This document shows, in pieces, positions 38,043 to 49,533 of a stretch of DNA of 64,000 nucleotides. A model generated the notes under the pieces. That model saw only the letters and a program-made list of their open reading frames with translations. It was not told the DNA's origin and searched no databases. The translations under genes and the position numbers were made by a program. Positions within the stretch are counted from its first letter, which is position 1; each line of letters opens with the position of its first letter. The DNA is taken from NCBI GenBank assembly GCA_025093555.1, contig JAIWNF010000034.1, forward strand, positions 534,556 through 598,555, given 5' to 3'. This stretch comes from Circinella umbellata (Eukaryota; Mucoromycota; Mucoromycetes; Mucorales; Lichtheimiaceae).

Positions 38043-39072
38043 TAATAGCACTACGTTTTGTATATATAATTCGTGTTTATCTATAATTATTCTGTTTGTA
38101 TGTATTATATTTACTTATTAAATTATCATTCTCATTACAATATCTAATATAATACATTCATATAACTACTGGTTTGGTGGGGAATAATAGTAGAAGCTGC
38201 TAATATAGGTATATTTTAAAAAAAAAAAAAGAAGAAAAAGGAAGAAGGCTTTGAAAAATAATGGAATAACATTAGGTTTTGGTAAAATTAAACTTATGTT
38301 TTTTGTGGAACAACAAATGTCTGTGCTGCCAAGAATATAAAATAATAATTGATCAGAAATGTAATAACAAACAATAACGGGGTAGATACCGAAACATCCG
38401 ATAACATTCTTTACAAAAATAGGGTCTTCTAAGTCTTCCCCTTAAATACTCAAAAGATGCTATACATATAGACAGAGAATATGTGTATAATGATAATAGG
38501 CCACTAGTATCATTGCTTGCTACATATCTTTCTTTACTATTAACATATTATAAAGTTACCAGCAACGAAAATAATTGTATTATTGTACCACTCTTTCTCT
38601 TTTCTAAAGAGTTTATTTAGTAATGTTATGGAACACAAAAGAGGAGGTGTTTGTGTTATTTTAATGTGCTTCGCGTTTCAGATCAATTATTATTTAATCC
38701 GAAAATATATCATTACGTCGATACGTTTCTAAAAAACCATATACGAAAATAAGAAGCCGCGAAACAACAAGAGTCTGCGTTGTAATATGTTTTCATTATA
38801 GTTATAATTATTATATATAAAAATTCAATAAACATAGGAACTGGAATTATCTTTTACCTTGGTTTAGCTTAAAAGAAACCGGGGAATGTATTATATGCAA
38901 AATATGCATATTATGTGTACATCTTATTTCCCCCAAAAGTGTTGATAACAGCCCCGTTCCCGTGTATATGTTTACCACCAACCTCATCAGAATTACAACC
39001 AAAAAGCAAGAGGAGGAGGCCCGGGTTACATTATTATTATTACACCAGGCTTGGATTATAATAATCAAAAAC

Positions 39073-39103
<31 letters not shown>

Positions 39104-39299
39104 TGGTACTTCAGAAAGTGTGGATGTATGCATGTATCAGATTTGAATATAAAACGGTAACCCGATCCCTTCATCTTTTCTCTCTTTTTTTTTTTTGTTT
39201 CTTCTTTTCTCTTCTTTTTTTTCCCTCTGTTGCTATTATTTTGTTCTTTTCTATCCATCACATTTAATATATATATAAAAAAGAAACGACATATCTACG
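38043..39299. other. spacer with long poly(A) run
   Basis: 1.25 kb AT-rich. An A29 run is at 39073-39101, followed by a T/C-rich tract at 39176-39255 just before the next ATG. No gene seen. Confidence 0.55.
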
Positions 39300-40137
39300 A
39301 TGGAATGCCAACAACAATATGATCATCAGTATCATCAAGAATTTATTCCCCCACCTTCACCTCCTTCATCATCCATCACTGATGATGAAAAGTTAAATGT
39401 AGTATCACCATTATTGGATGACAATACAACTGGTCGCTTACAAACCTGTTTTGGTAATATTGATCAAGCACAACATCAACTTAAAAGTCAACAACGGGCC
39501 GTCTTTTTACGGTCTGCTTCCGAACCATCACCACCATCTTTTACACTTCAACAGCAACATCCTAAAACATTGATCGATATCCATCGTTTAGCTATTGAAG
39601 CTTTACAAAATTTATATGCTGAAGAACGTCGCAGAAATGAGTATTTGGAAGAGCAAGCTCAAAAAGCAAATGAAGAAATTACTAAGGTAAAAATATGACA
39701 ATATGAAAATGGACTGATAATATGTAGTATACTCAAACCTGCATATAAATATGCACCATAGTTACAGCAGGAGGTATCACATTATGAACGAGCTCGTAAT
39801 CAAGAACAACGCAAGGTAATATTGCATTTTATTTTACTTTTTTTTTCTTTTAATCTTTGAAAACAGTTTATTATACCACATGTATGTAAAACAATGATGA
39901 TTGACCAAAAAGTATTTATAGTGGCAGCAAGTGTATGGATTAGTTGACTCTGTACGAGATGTATCAACATCTCCTCAGCAACAAAAACATAAATTATTAC
40001 CAAAACCTACTTGCCCTGAGGATTTAAGCGTTCATTTACGTCAAATTCTAACTAATATTACTACATTACACCATCATGCCCCATCCACAGGCTCATTAGT
40101 AACAAATTTTCCAGAACATGATCCGTATTATTATTAA
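39300..40137 (+). CDS. small coiled-coil protein of unknown function
   Basis: Three exons: 39300-39686, 39762-39815, 39922-40137, all phase 0 junctions; 218 residues. The N-terminal ~95 residues are Gln/Pro/Ser-rich. A helical coiled-coil runs from IDIHRLAIEALQNLYAEERR through NEYLEEQAQKANEEITK and LQQEVSHYERARNQEQRK. The C-terminal part (WQQVYGLVDSVRDV; CPEDLSVHLRQILTNITTLH) is another helix pair, ending HDPYYY. I recognise no family. The size and acidic/Gln heptads suggest a structural or adaptor subunit. It is convergent with the helicase gene, with only 67 bp between stop codons. Confidence 0.75.
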
Positions 40138-40204
40138 ACAAAAACATATTTATATATTATATTTTGTATCATCCATTTTTTTTGTTTCGTTTAATTTATT
40201 GTCT

Positions 40205-43176
40205 TTAAACACATTGTTCGCTAAATCTTAAATCAGATTCTTCACTTAACCAATCCATCCAGCGGCGTAAAAACCCACCATCTGATCTACTTGCTTTTGC
40301 CTTGATCCCAGAAAGTGTCTCAGAATCACAAATGACACATAAATGTCGTTTGGGCCGTGTCATGGCAACTAAATTAGTATTGATCTTAATGAGTGTATAT
40401 ACATATAAATAATAACAATGCCCCGTCATCACTTTAAAACAGCAACATCAACATCAACATATAAGAAGAACTACAATGATTTACCATTTAAACGTCTCTT
40501 TTCGGCCAAAAATCCAACTTCTCCTTCATCATTGGATCTCACAAGTGACAAAATTATAGCTTCTTTTTCACGACCTTGAAAACCATCCACTGTGCCTACT
40601 TCGATTCCAGGCCATTTATCTCGAATTGCACGTAACAAGTGAGTTACTTGAAATGCATAAGGTGTAATTACACCAATATGTTCTTCCAAAAGCCCATCAT
40701 CCAAAAGCGCTTGAATATGTGCCACTGCCAACTCAACTTCCAGTTCATTTGCTCGACTTTGTTCTCCATTATCGCGAGCATCATCTACAATTTCATGGCC
40801 CACACCTGTATCGCTGATATCAATCAATACGACAGGTACATCTGTATTTTCTGAACTGGTTACATCTGTCATATCTGCCAAGAGATGTTCAGAAACACTT
40901 GGATCGGCAACAAGTCGATTATCATAAAGCTCTTTAGAACTAAATTCCATGATCTTCTGATGCATACGATACTGGACCACAAGCATACGTTTGATATCTT
41001 TTGCTTTATACATGCTTAAAAGTCGATCAAATAAAGTTGTTGTAAGATCACTATCAGTGGACATGCCTTTAGGTTTTTTTTTGTTCAAAGCAACCGGTGT
41101 TTTGACTGTAGGTGGCAATTGTAAATGATCACCGGCCTGATTTTTTTTTCACACGTGCCCGCACATAAAAAAAGGATAGATTTAATAAAAAAAATTGAAC
41201 AACAGAAATAAAATAGATAAACGTTATATTTACCAAAATCGCTTTCTTGCCTTTGAGCAATGCGATCCAACATTCTGCTTCTAAGGCTTGTGTTGCTTCA
41301 TCTACATATATATATATATATATATATGATTAGTATTATACTTTTCCGAGCCGCCATATACTATTCTTATAACTCACCAATGATGACAACATCAAATTCA
41401 TGTTTAAACATACTCTTGCTCCCACAACTATATGAAGTTTACACCATTAGATCTTCTACCAAACTTATCTAATGTTATTTAAGAGTTATATAAAAATTAA
41501 ATTTAACTATTACCCATTCAATGTTGATACAAGAACTTCAGCACCCATCATAACTTCATCCAACACTTTTCGTTCTCTAGCACGATAATCCTTTCTTAAA
41601 TCTTTCAAAAGAACATATAATTCACGTCTTTCGGCGCGTCTTTTACATTTACTAATCTTGTTTAATGTATCATCCATTTCACGACGTACATCAGCGACAA
41701 TTTGACCCGAGTCACATGTTCGAGTGATAATATCCAAAGAATGCTCTAACACGGATTGTAACATTCTTGCTGGATGACCTACTCGAACGAGATTCATTTT
41801 ATGTTTTGCTAATCGCTCTACCAAATTATCTGATAATAGTATTCACATCAATGCATTGAGAAATAATTTTTGTTGTTATACATATTAGTATCAAAAAAGA
41901 AAAAAAGAAGTTGCTCAATAGTTATGATGATAACAAATGATAATAAGCTTACCAACAGAAATATTAGATGGTCCACATACTAAAACTTTTTTCTTTTGAA
42001 CAACTGCAAGTTGTCGAATGATTTCAACAAGTGTATATGTCTTTCCCGTCTAGATATATTTAATCAATCAATTTTAAATTCTTTCACGTTATTAAATGTA
42101 TTCATATTAACTATATTTACCCCTAGTTTAATTTAATAATGGTTTAGTACTAGTATAGCAAGATTAATAAAATAGTAATACAAAACTGACTGAAAACTTT
42201 TATATTTTACCAGGTGGTCCGTGCACTAATGCGACTTCATTAGCTTCCAAGGCAAATCGAACAGCATCCTTTTGAGAATCATTCAAGGTATCATCAAAAA
42301 AATCGATATTAGATAGTTCTTGAGGCGGTGTCGGAGCACGTTGGCCAAGCAATACTTGCTTTAAATTGTCAGGTGCTAACATTTTCAATTGATCCAACGC
42401 CTTTAACATTCTTTAAAGTTCAGTTACTTGTTGGTTTCTTCTCCCTTACTTTATAATATCATTCTTTTTCAGAAAAAGTTACTTACCTATTATAAGTGAC
42501 ATTGTTTGCAAGCTTAACACTATTTTTGAATTGAATAATACTCTTCGTTAATAGCTGCAAATAAACTTATTTAATATATCTTTATATAATTTCTTACATC
42601 ATACAACGTTCTTGTACTTCTTGAGGTAACTCGATTTCATGTCCTAATGCAACTGTAATCTTTGTATCTGAGGCACGTAAAACAACACCAGAATAATTGG
42701 ATCCAATCACACTCTTGGTTTGTTTATCCTTTTTATACTCATCCACACCTACAATATCACCCGTACTAATTTTATGTGCTGGAAACGCTGGTTTACTACC
42801 ATTACTAAGTTCGAGATCGATCAAACTATTATAAATTGTTTAAAGTTATTAGCACCTCCCATTTATAATTTTTTTTTAGATCTAGTGATTAGATTTGACA
42901 ATGCTATACCTTTTTCCTCCGAGACCAGTTCGCATTCCTTTTTTAAATAAAAAATGTAAAAAAACAATGATAATAATGAATGATTTCCGTTTCTGTTTCT
43001 TGCATAGATGATATATTCTATATATTTTTACCTGACACTCGAAGACCAATCAATGCTACACCACGTTTTTGAAGTTGCACGGGTGAGAACATGGACAACA
43101 TTTTTGAGGTTTCATCGACATCGACCTTTTTTTCTGTCTCAACTAGATTTATTTGATGATTAATAAAATCTTCCAT
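40205..43176 (-). CDS. HCS1: HCS1/IGHMBP2-type superfamily 1 helicase
   Basis: Proposed exons: 43176-43032, 42937-42910 (28 nt), 42825-42598, 42519-42487 (33 nt), 42410-42211, 42122-42121 (2 nt, candidate), 42049-41953, 41829-41514, 41427-41378, 41301-41234, 41136-40485, 40368-40205; 660 residues. Upf1-like motifs in order: HGPPGTGKT (I), VLVCGPSNISVDNLVERL (Ia), VVIIDEATQALEAECW (II), LAGDHLQLPPT (III), VQYRMHQKIMEFSS (IV), GTVDGFQGREKEAIIL (V), NVAMTRPKRHLCVICD (VI). The N-terminal barrel ends VKLANNVTYNRM as in HCS1/SMUBP2. It lacks the R3H and zinc-finger domains of IGHMBP2, so resembles yeast Hcs1 (683 residues), the DNA polymerase alpha-associated 5'-3' helicase. Splicing at the P-loop is unusual (see findings). 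Confidence 0.87.
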
Positions 43177-45315
43177 CTTATTTGATTCTAAGATTTAAAC
43201 CAACAAAAAAGAACAGGTACAAATAAAAACGTATCAGAAACGGCAGCTGCTGATCAAAAAAGCTCAGTAGATGTTTTTTTTTTTGCATAAAATTACAGTG
43301 CCTCCAAAGTTCGTAAATCTAAATTGATATTCGTTTTGACACCCCCTAGCCCTTTAGAGAGAGACCCTAAAAAAGAATGGACTTCTTCTAGCAGTATATA
43401 TAGAAATACATAGTTTTACTATCAACTAGTAAAGGGATGATGAACTACTTATTTTATGTATAAGTTACCAGTAAGAGTTATATAGACTATATTTATCAGC
43501 ATCAATACTCACTATCATCTTTCACATTATTTATACTATTGACGAGAACGTCTGAAGAACAAACTATAGTTTTATGCCTGGGGTTTTCAAGTAACATCTG
43601 GGGGAAACTTTTATAAACCACCACGCAATTAAAAATTAACTATCATTTTTATAAGATGATTCGCATATGTTTTTATTAGTATAACTGATTAATAAGAAGC
43701 ACTTTTTTTTTTGTATGTAGCATTGAAAGACCAAATCACGTTTTCAAATTTATTAAACTGGGATTGCATTAGTAAAATACTATAATATATAATTAACCAT
43801 GTAATATACAAAATAAACATCGGAATTGAGGTTGATACTAAAGAGTGCCCTGAATATCTTACACCAACACGTTGATTTTTTCTTTTTTTTTTGGTTTTTA
43901 TTGATTGTCTTCTATAATACAGCGTCTGTGAAGACATATTAATTAAAAATAAAAATAAAAACTATTAGGAGATGGTAAAAATGGCGAAAGTACTACGTAA
44001 AGAAAAGCCTTTGTATATAGTATAGGAGAAGATGGCAAAGTGAGAATAGAGAAAAGATATACTGTAACGGTATTTATTTTCAATTTAATTTACAAGTCAA
44101 AATTTTCTAATCCAACGAAATCCAATTAAAACGCTATAATATAAGAAAAAAATGGTATGAAATGATAGCAAGTTAATAAATGAAGTGTTATCACTACATA
44201 ATCACACTACTATTAATAATAGTAGTCTATTCACAATTATCCCCACTGGGATATATATATATCAACTTATCATAAACAAATTGAAAGGAACCCGCCAGAT
44301 TAATATTTTGACATGTAAAAAAAAAGAGAATAATTTAATGAGAACCATTGCTTTCTTACACAATTATTAAAAGTTAAAAGATATAATGCTTAGCAAGTGA
44401 GACAGGTCAATGCTTCTTCCCTCTCGGGCACACCAACCTGGATAAAAAGAAAAAAATTATATGGTTTCTTGTGGATACTGGTTTCTACTATACAATGGTA
44501 GGTATTGTACGTTTGTTTTACAAATTGGAGAAAACCTTACAACTTCATAAGGTTTGAGTATTCACAAGGAACCTGGTGTGAGTAGAAAAATTTATAATAT
44601 ATATATATATACATGGTTGACTATCGTTTTATAGAACCAATAAAAAAATGCTGTACAATAAGCTCATAGCTATTATAATTTCTTGCTTTTCTCTTTTACT
44701 TCTACAATATTATTATACATTATATGGACTTTTTATATATAAAAAAATAAACAAATGTGGGATACATGCGATAGATAAAAAAAAAAGAAGTAGATAAAAA
44801 GCTTTAACACTAATAGTAAACATAATAGAACTTTACCTTATCAAAAAAGTCATCAGCGATAAGAAAACAATCATTCTTTTATAGGCACTAATTTACTAAA
44901 AAGTGATTGCCTCTCTCCTACAAAATTCACTATTGAATATTTATTGCTATTAGTATTAATTAGTAATAATAATAAAGAGTAAAAAGACGCAGGCATTTCA
45001 ATTGTTATAAGTATCTCTCCTAGTGGAAAGTCCCTTTTATTTATCTGTTTGTTTTGTGTAGTTCTATTATCCTACAAAGCAAACAAAAAAATCAAAAACG
45101 TTTTTAAGCGCCGATTTTTTTAGTGGTTTTACAGAGTCTTCATTGCTACACCAACTACAAAGCAAGCATCATCAGCGGCATCGATAACTTAAGAAATTAG
45201 GGCTTTTTTTTCTCCTTCTTCAATTCTTTTTTCTTTCTTTCTTTCTTTCTTTCTCTATTTCTTTTCTTTAACAGGAATATATAACTTTTATATAAAAAGA
45301 AAATAATAGAGACAA
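43177..45315. other. spacer between divergent helicase and SLY41-like genes
   Basis: 2.1 kb. Holds copy 2 of the dispersed element (44166-44494) and, just before the next gene, a TTTC tetranucleotide run at 45231-45255 within a pyrimidine-rich leader. No gene is supported. Confidence 0.5.
44166..44494 (-). repeat. dispersed repeat, copy 2 (first copy at 14355-14695)
   Basis: Same order of conserved blocks as copy 1, in the same orientation. The minus strand contains LVCPRGKKH-stop (stop at 44407-44409), aligned with LSCLKGKKH-stop of copy 1, immediately after a possible splice acceptor (TTTTTATCCAG). Similarity continues about 240 bp past the stop, which suggests a 3' UTR or a non-coding element. 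Confidence 0.5.
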
Positions 45316-47157
45316 ATGCCTTCTGCTACGTTTGTCTCTCATGAACCTGCAGTTATTGCTGCTGACGCTGGCGATGGTAGCTTTAATACACAACAGGACT
45401 TGACATTAAAGCAACCACAAACATCTCTTGAATCCACTATTGATACCCGATCACCACTGTCACCAAGCACAACAAGAAATTATTTTGGAAATGGAAAACA
45501 AAACTTATATAACCGAGGTGGAAATGTGTCAGGGGTGAATAACAATATTATTAATAGCTATGATAAAATGCCACAATCGCTTCCAACCCCTCCATTACAA
45601 TCCTCATCAGATGACTATCATTATCAACCACAACAATCTCAATCCCATTCTCATCATCGTTCGTCTTCGACTATCTCTGAATCATTTGCAAATACTAACC
45701 ACAGCAAAGGATATTTATCATCGGTATTTTCAACAAGTAATAATAGCCAAGATGTACAAGCCGATCTTTCAACACATCATATCGACTCAACAGCAAGAAA
45801 TATGAATCCAATTCAAAACTTGATGAACTATGTCATGCCAAACAACACACATTTTGCAGTATCGGATAATCTCAAGTTTATATTGAACTGCTGTATGTGG
45901 TATATGTCTTCATCATTGACAAATAATATGGGCAAACAAATCTTGAATATGTTCAGGTTTCCAGTCACTTTGACATTTATTCAATTTGGTTTGGTTGCCA
46001 TGTGGTGTTATGGTGTTGCTACATTATTCGGTGTTACCCAGATACGGTCTCCCACTCGACGTATTGCTGAAACTATGGCACCACTTGCTGTTTTTTTGAT
46101 TGTTGGTCATGTATTTTCAAGTATTGCTATTAGTAGAGTACCTGTAAGTTTAGTCCATACGATCAAGGTAAATTATTCTATTTATTCTACTCTTTGTTTT
46201 TTTTTCTCTTATCATAACTATTTTTGGATTACATGGTTTTTGATGGTCTAGCTTTATAAAGAAAAATATGGGAAAAATGGAAAAGCATACTGAATTTACT
46301 CTGACGCATAAAAATTTTTAAAATAGGCATTAGCACCTTTATTTACTGTCATGTTTTACCGGTTTGTTTTTCAAGTACGATATACATCTAAAGTATATAT
46401 ATCATTATTACCACTCACCCTCGGTGTTATTTTGGCATGCACGTTTACTTTCTCAAACAATTTGATTGGCTTATTATGTGCATTTTTATCATGCTTGGTA
46501 TTTGTGTCGCAAAATATTTTCAACAAGAAATTAATTTTCAAGGAAGCCAGTCTGGGTAAAAGTGATCCCAACAAGTTGGATAAAATGAATATGTTGTTTT
46601 ATTCATCAGCACTATCATTTATCCTGATGTCACCTCTTTGGCTCTATTCCGATGGTATGGGTCTACTCTTTAGTAGTGGTGATAATGAACTGTCAACAAC
46701 CTCTACTATCTCGGACGATGGCGTCAATTCGAGTCAATTGTGTATGCTGTTGTTATTGAATGGATCAACTAATTTTGCACAAAACTGGTTTGCATTCACA
46801 ACACTCAGTATGACATCACCTGTAACTTATTCTATTGCCTCCCTTGTCAAACGTATTTTTGTCATAGTGATGAGTATACTTTGGTTTGGTCAACAAGTTT
46901 CATTTGCTCAATCATTGGGTATTATGTTGACATTTGTTGGATTATGGATGTATCAAAGTGCAAAAAGAGATGTGGATCGTGGAGAAACTAAGATTCGTGA
47001 AAAATCAATGGATAATGTATTACCAACCTCAGCTTCAGCAAATCCGGCATCTTTATACGATGATAATAATAGTAACACCACCAGTAATTCTATACAATCT
47101 TGGATAAGTAATCGTTGGAATGGAACTTGGGCTACACGGGAAGGAAAAATTCAATGA
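45316..47157 (+). CDS. SLY41: SLY41-like triose-phosphate-translocator family transporter
   Basis: Two exons: 45316-46167 and 46327-47157; 560 residues. About 180 polar, Ser/Gln/Asn-rich residues precede the TPT domain, which starts NLKFILNCCMWYMSSS and has some nine to ten membrane segments. Family marks include NMGKQILNMFRFPVTLTFIQ, RVPVSLVHTIKALAPLFTVM across the intron, LACTFTFSNNLIGL, FVSQNIFNKKLIF, NGSTNFAQNWFAFTTLS and SIASLVKRIFVIVMSI. Yeast Sly41 is an ER/Golgi membrane protein of the plastid phosphate-translocator family, a high-copy suppressor of Ypt1 loss. The substrate is unknown. The tail is Asn/Ser-rich. Start: first ATG after the CT-rich leader. Confidence 0.88.
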
Positions 47158-49533
47158 ATATTGTTTGAACTCTCCCTTTTGTTTTTGCTATAGATTTTTC
47201 TTTTTTTATCTTTCTCATTTTATACATATATAACCTGTCCTTTTTCTTTTGTTGTACCATTTTCTTTCTTATCATATACATTAATTTTCTTTTTCTTTTC
47301 TTTCTTTCATTCTGCACATGATATCTCATTTGTTGTTCACGCCTTCCATCTCCATCGCTTTCTTTCTTCCCAAACCCGTCACAATCCATTTCAAACATAT
47401 CTGCACATTTCGTCTTTATTATTATTACTATCATTTTCGTTCCTTTGTTGCTCTATGCACGGCTTTCACTATCCCTCTCCGTTCCCCCTTTCATTTATAA
47501 ATTGCATTTTTCATGTACAACCTAGAAAAAATCCAAGGGGGCGAAAGATACGTTTTTGAATGAAATATATATAAAAATATCGTATTTATTATTAATTAAT
47601 AATAATGATTATAATGAAATGATAATTTAATTTAATTACGATAATAGTTATTAAATACAAGTATATAAATAATAATAATAATAATAATAGTAATATAGTA
47701 ATATAGTAATATAGTAATATAGTAATAGTAATAGTAATAGTAATAACAATAATGAAGATAATGATAATAATATGTTAAGATAGAAAGAAGGCGATTAGCA
47801 CACTGAACAACTCGGTGTTGCCCAAATATATACGTTCGCTACAACACATAAAAGTGATAAGGATCCAGCGTGAGCAATAATAACCCATTTAAATTTTGGA
47901 TCAAGATCACCAATATTCCACCATTTTATCTGATAGAAATAAAATAAAATAAACTGTTCAATAATCATATGTGCACATTAAAACTTGCTCCTTTTTTTTA
48001 TTCTCTTACCAGTTTTCTCAAGCATAAAGCAAAAACTAAAACACATATACCTATCAATATTACATAATTCATTTTTATTAATATATGGCTTATTTCTATT
48101 TTCAAACTACTTTATATATAATATTTTACCGAAGAGTAAGTGAACAGGCGATTTTCCAAAACCATGAATAATTGAACTTGCAAGTGTAAAGAGCACAAAG
48201 CACATTACAAAGAATGAAATGACATTATTAATATACCTTTCCTATGTAATGTATATATTGTACAATGTATGAATTAAAATTTTCCATGCTTGTCAAAAAA
48301 TAATACTTGTGTATGTGTGTGTATGTGTGTTTGTACCTGAGTAGTGGTACCTTCAAATAATGGCGGATCGTACTCCATGCATGTATGTACGTAGTTGATA
48401 AAAAACCGAAAAAAAAATGTGAAAAAGAAAGAAGTATTTGATACGAGTTTATTTTTCACGCCAGAAGAAAAAGAAAGTTATCTTGTGATTCATAAACTCC
48501 AAAAAGAACACATGAGAGAGTTTTGCAGTTTAATAATAATTATAAGAAATCTTGTTTCCCTCTCTTCCCCACTCCTTTTCTTCTTCTTCTATCTCTCCTT
48601 ATGTTTCCTGAATATTTCCAGATATATGTATTATTTTACTTCACCAATGCATAGATGATAAAAAATTAATTGTTTATTGATTGGACCAATCCAGGTAAGC
48701 AGCGTAGCATATATCCATGAATAAAATGAGCTGTCATTTTGTTTACTCTTTTTTACCGGATCATTGTATTTTTGGTAATCATGACAGTAAAATACTATCG
48801 TGCCAGCAGTTTTTTAATTACAATAAGCAAAATGGTCCGCTATATAAATATTAAGGAGATAAAAAAAACAAATAAAGTTAAGCGATACGCATGGCAAAAA
48901 AATAAAAAAGAGAGTTAGGAATGCGCATAATATAACTACTACTAAGCCGACAAGTAATACTCGGCCGTTTATATACTCAAAAACTAGTACTTAGCAATTT
49001 GTTAACTGATATATGAAATATCTTTTAATGATTACCATTAGTTTTTTCTTGATAATTACCATTATTATTTTATGTAAGCTGCTATAACAACATATTATAC
49101 AGAAAGAAAAAGATAGAGAGAAAAAGAAATAGTAGTTCTAGTAAGACATATAGCCTTTGTCGTTTATACTGAATCAGTGATGTTTTATGGCACAATGTCC
49201 TCAAGGAGATAAAGATCCAGTCATCGACCAAATAATTTCCGTTTGGTTTACAATAAGGAATAAAATGTTGTTGTGTAAACTACCTAACATTAGCTGAATA
49301 TTCAAATGATAAAGCATAAATCGACGAACATAACAAAAATGATAATGAATGGTAAAGCAACATATATATATTTATTTATACATATACATACCAAAATGTT
49401 TCTTTTCTTTTTTTAGCATCTCGTTCCCGTATATTATTTAATTATTGTTACCTGGTTACTATACTCTTATATGATATATTGTTATTCTTATTAACTTTAT
49501 TATATATATATTTTTTAAAAAAAGGCTAATAAT
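47158..49533. other. 2.4 kb spacer with AAT/ATAGTA tandem repeats
   Basis: The main feature is a microsatellite block at 47667-47752: (AAT)n passing into ATATAGTA-type and AGTAAT-type repeats. A (GTATGT)n-like run is at 48307-48332. Several short frames (for example 48395-48658) lack any family feature. The pyrimidine-rich stretch after 47160 is the SLY41 3' UTR. Confidence 0.5.
47667..47752. repeat. AAT / ATAGTA microsatellite block
   Basis: Direct tandem repeats, first AAT triplets, then ATATAGTA units, then AGTAAT units, in an intergenic region. Likely polymorphic between strains. Confidence 0.8.
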
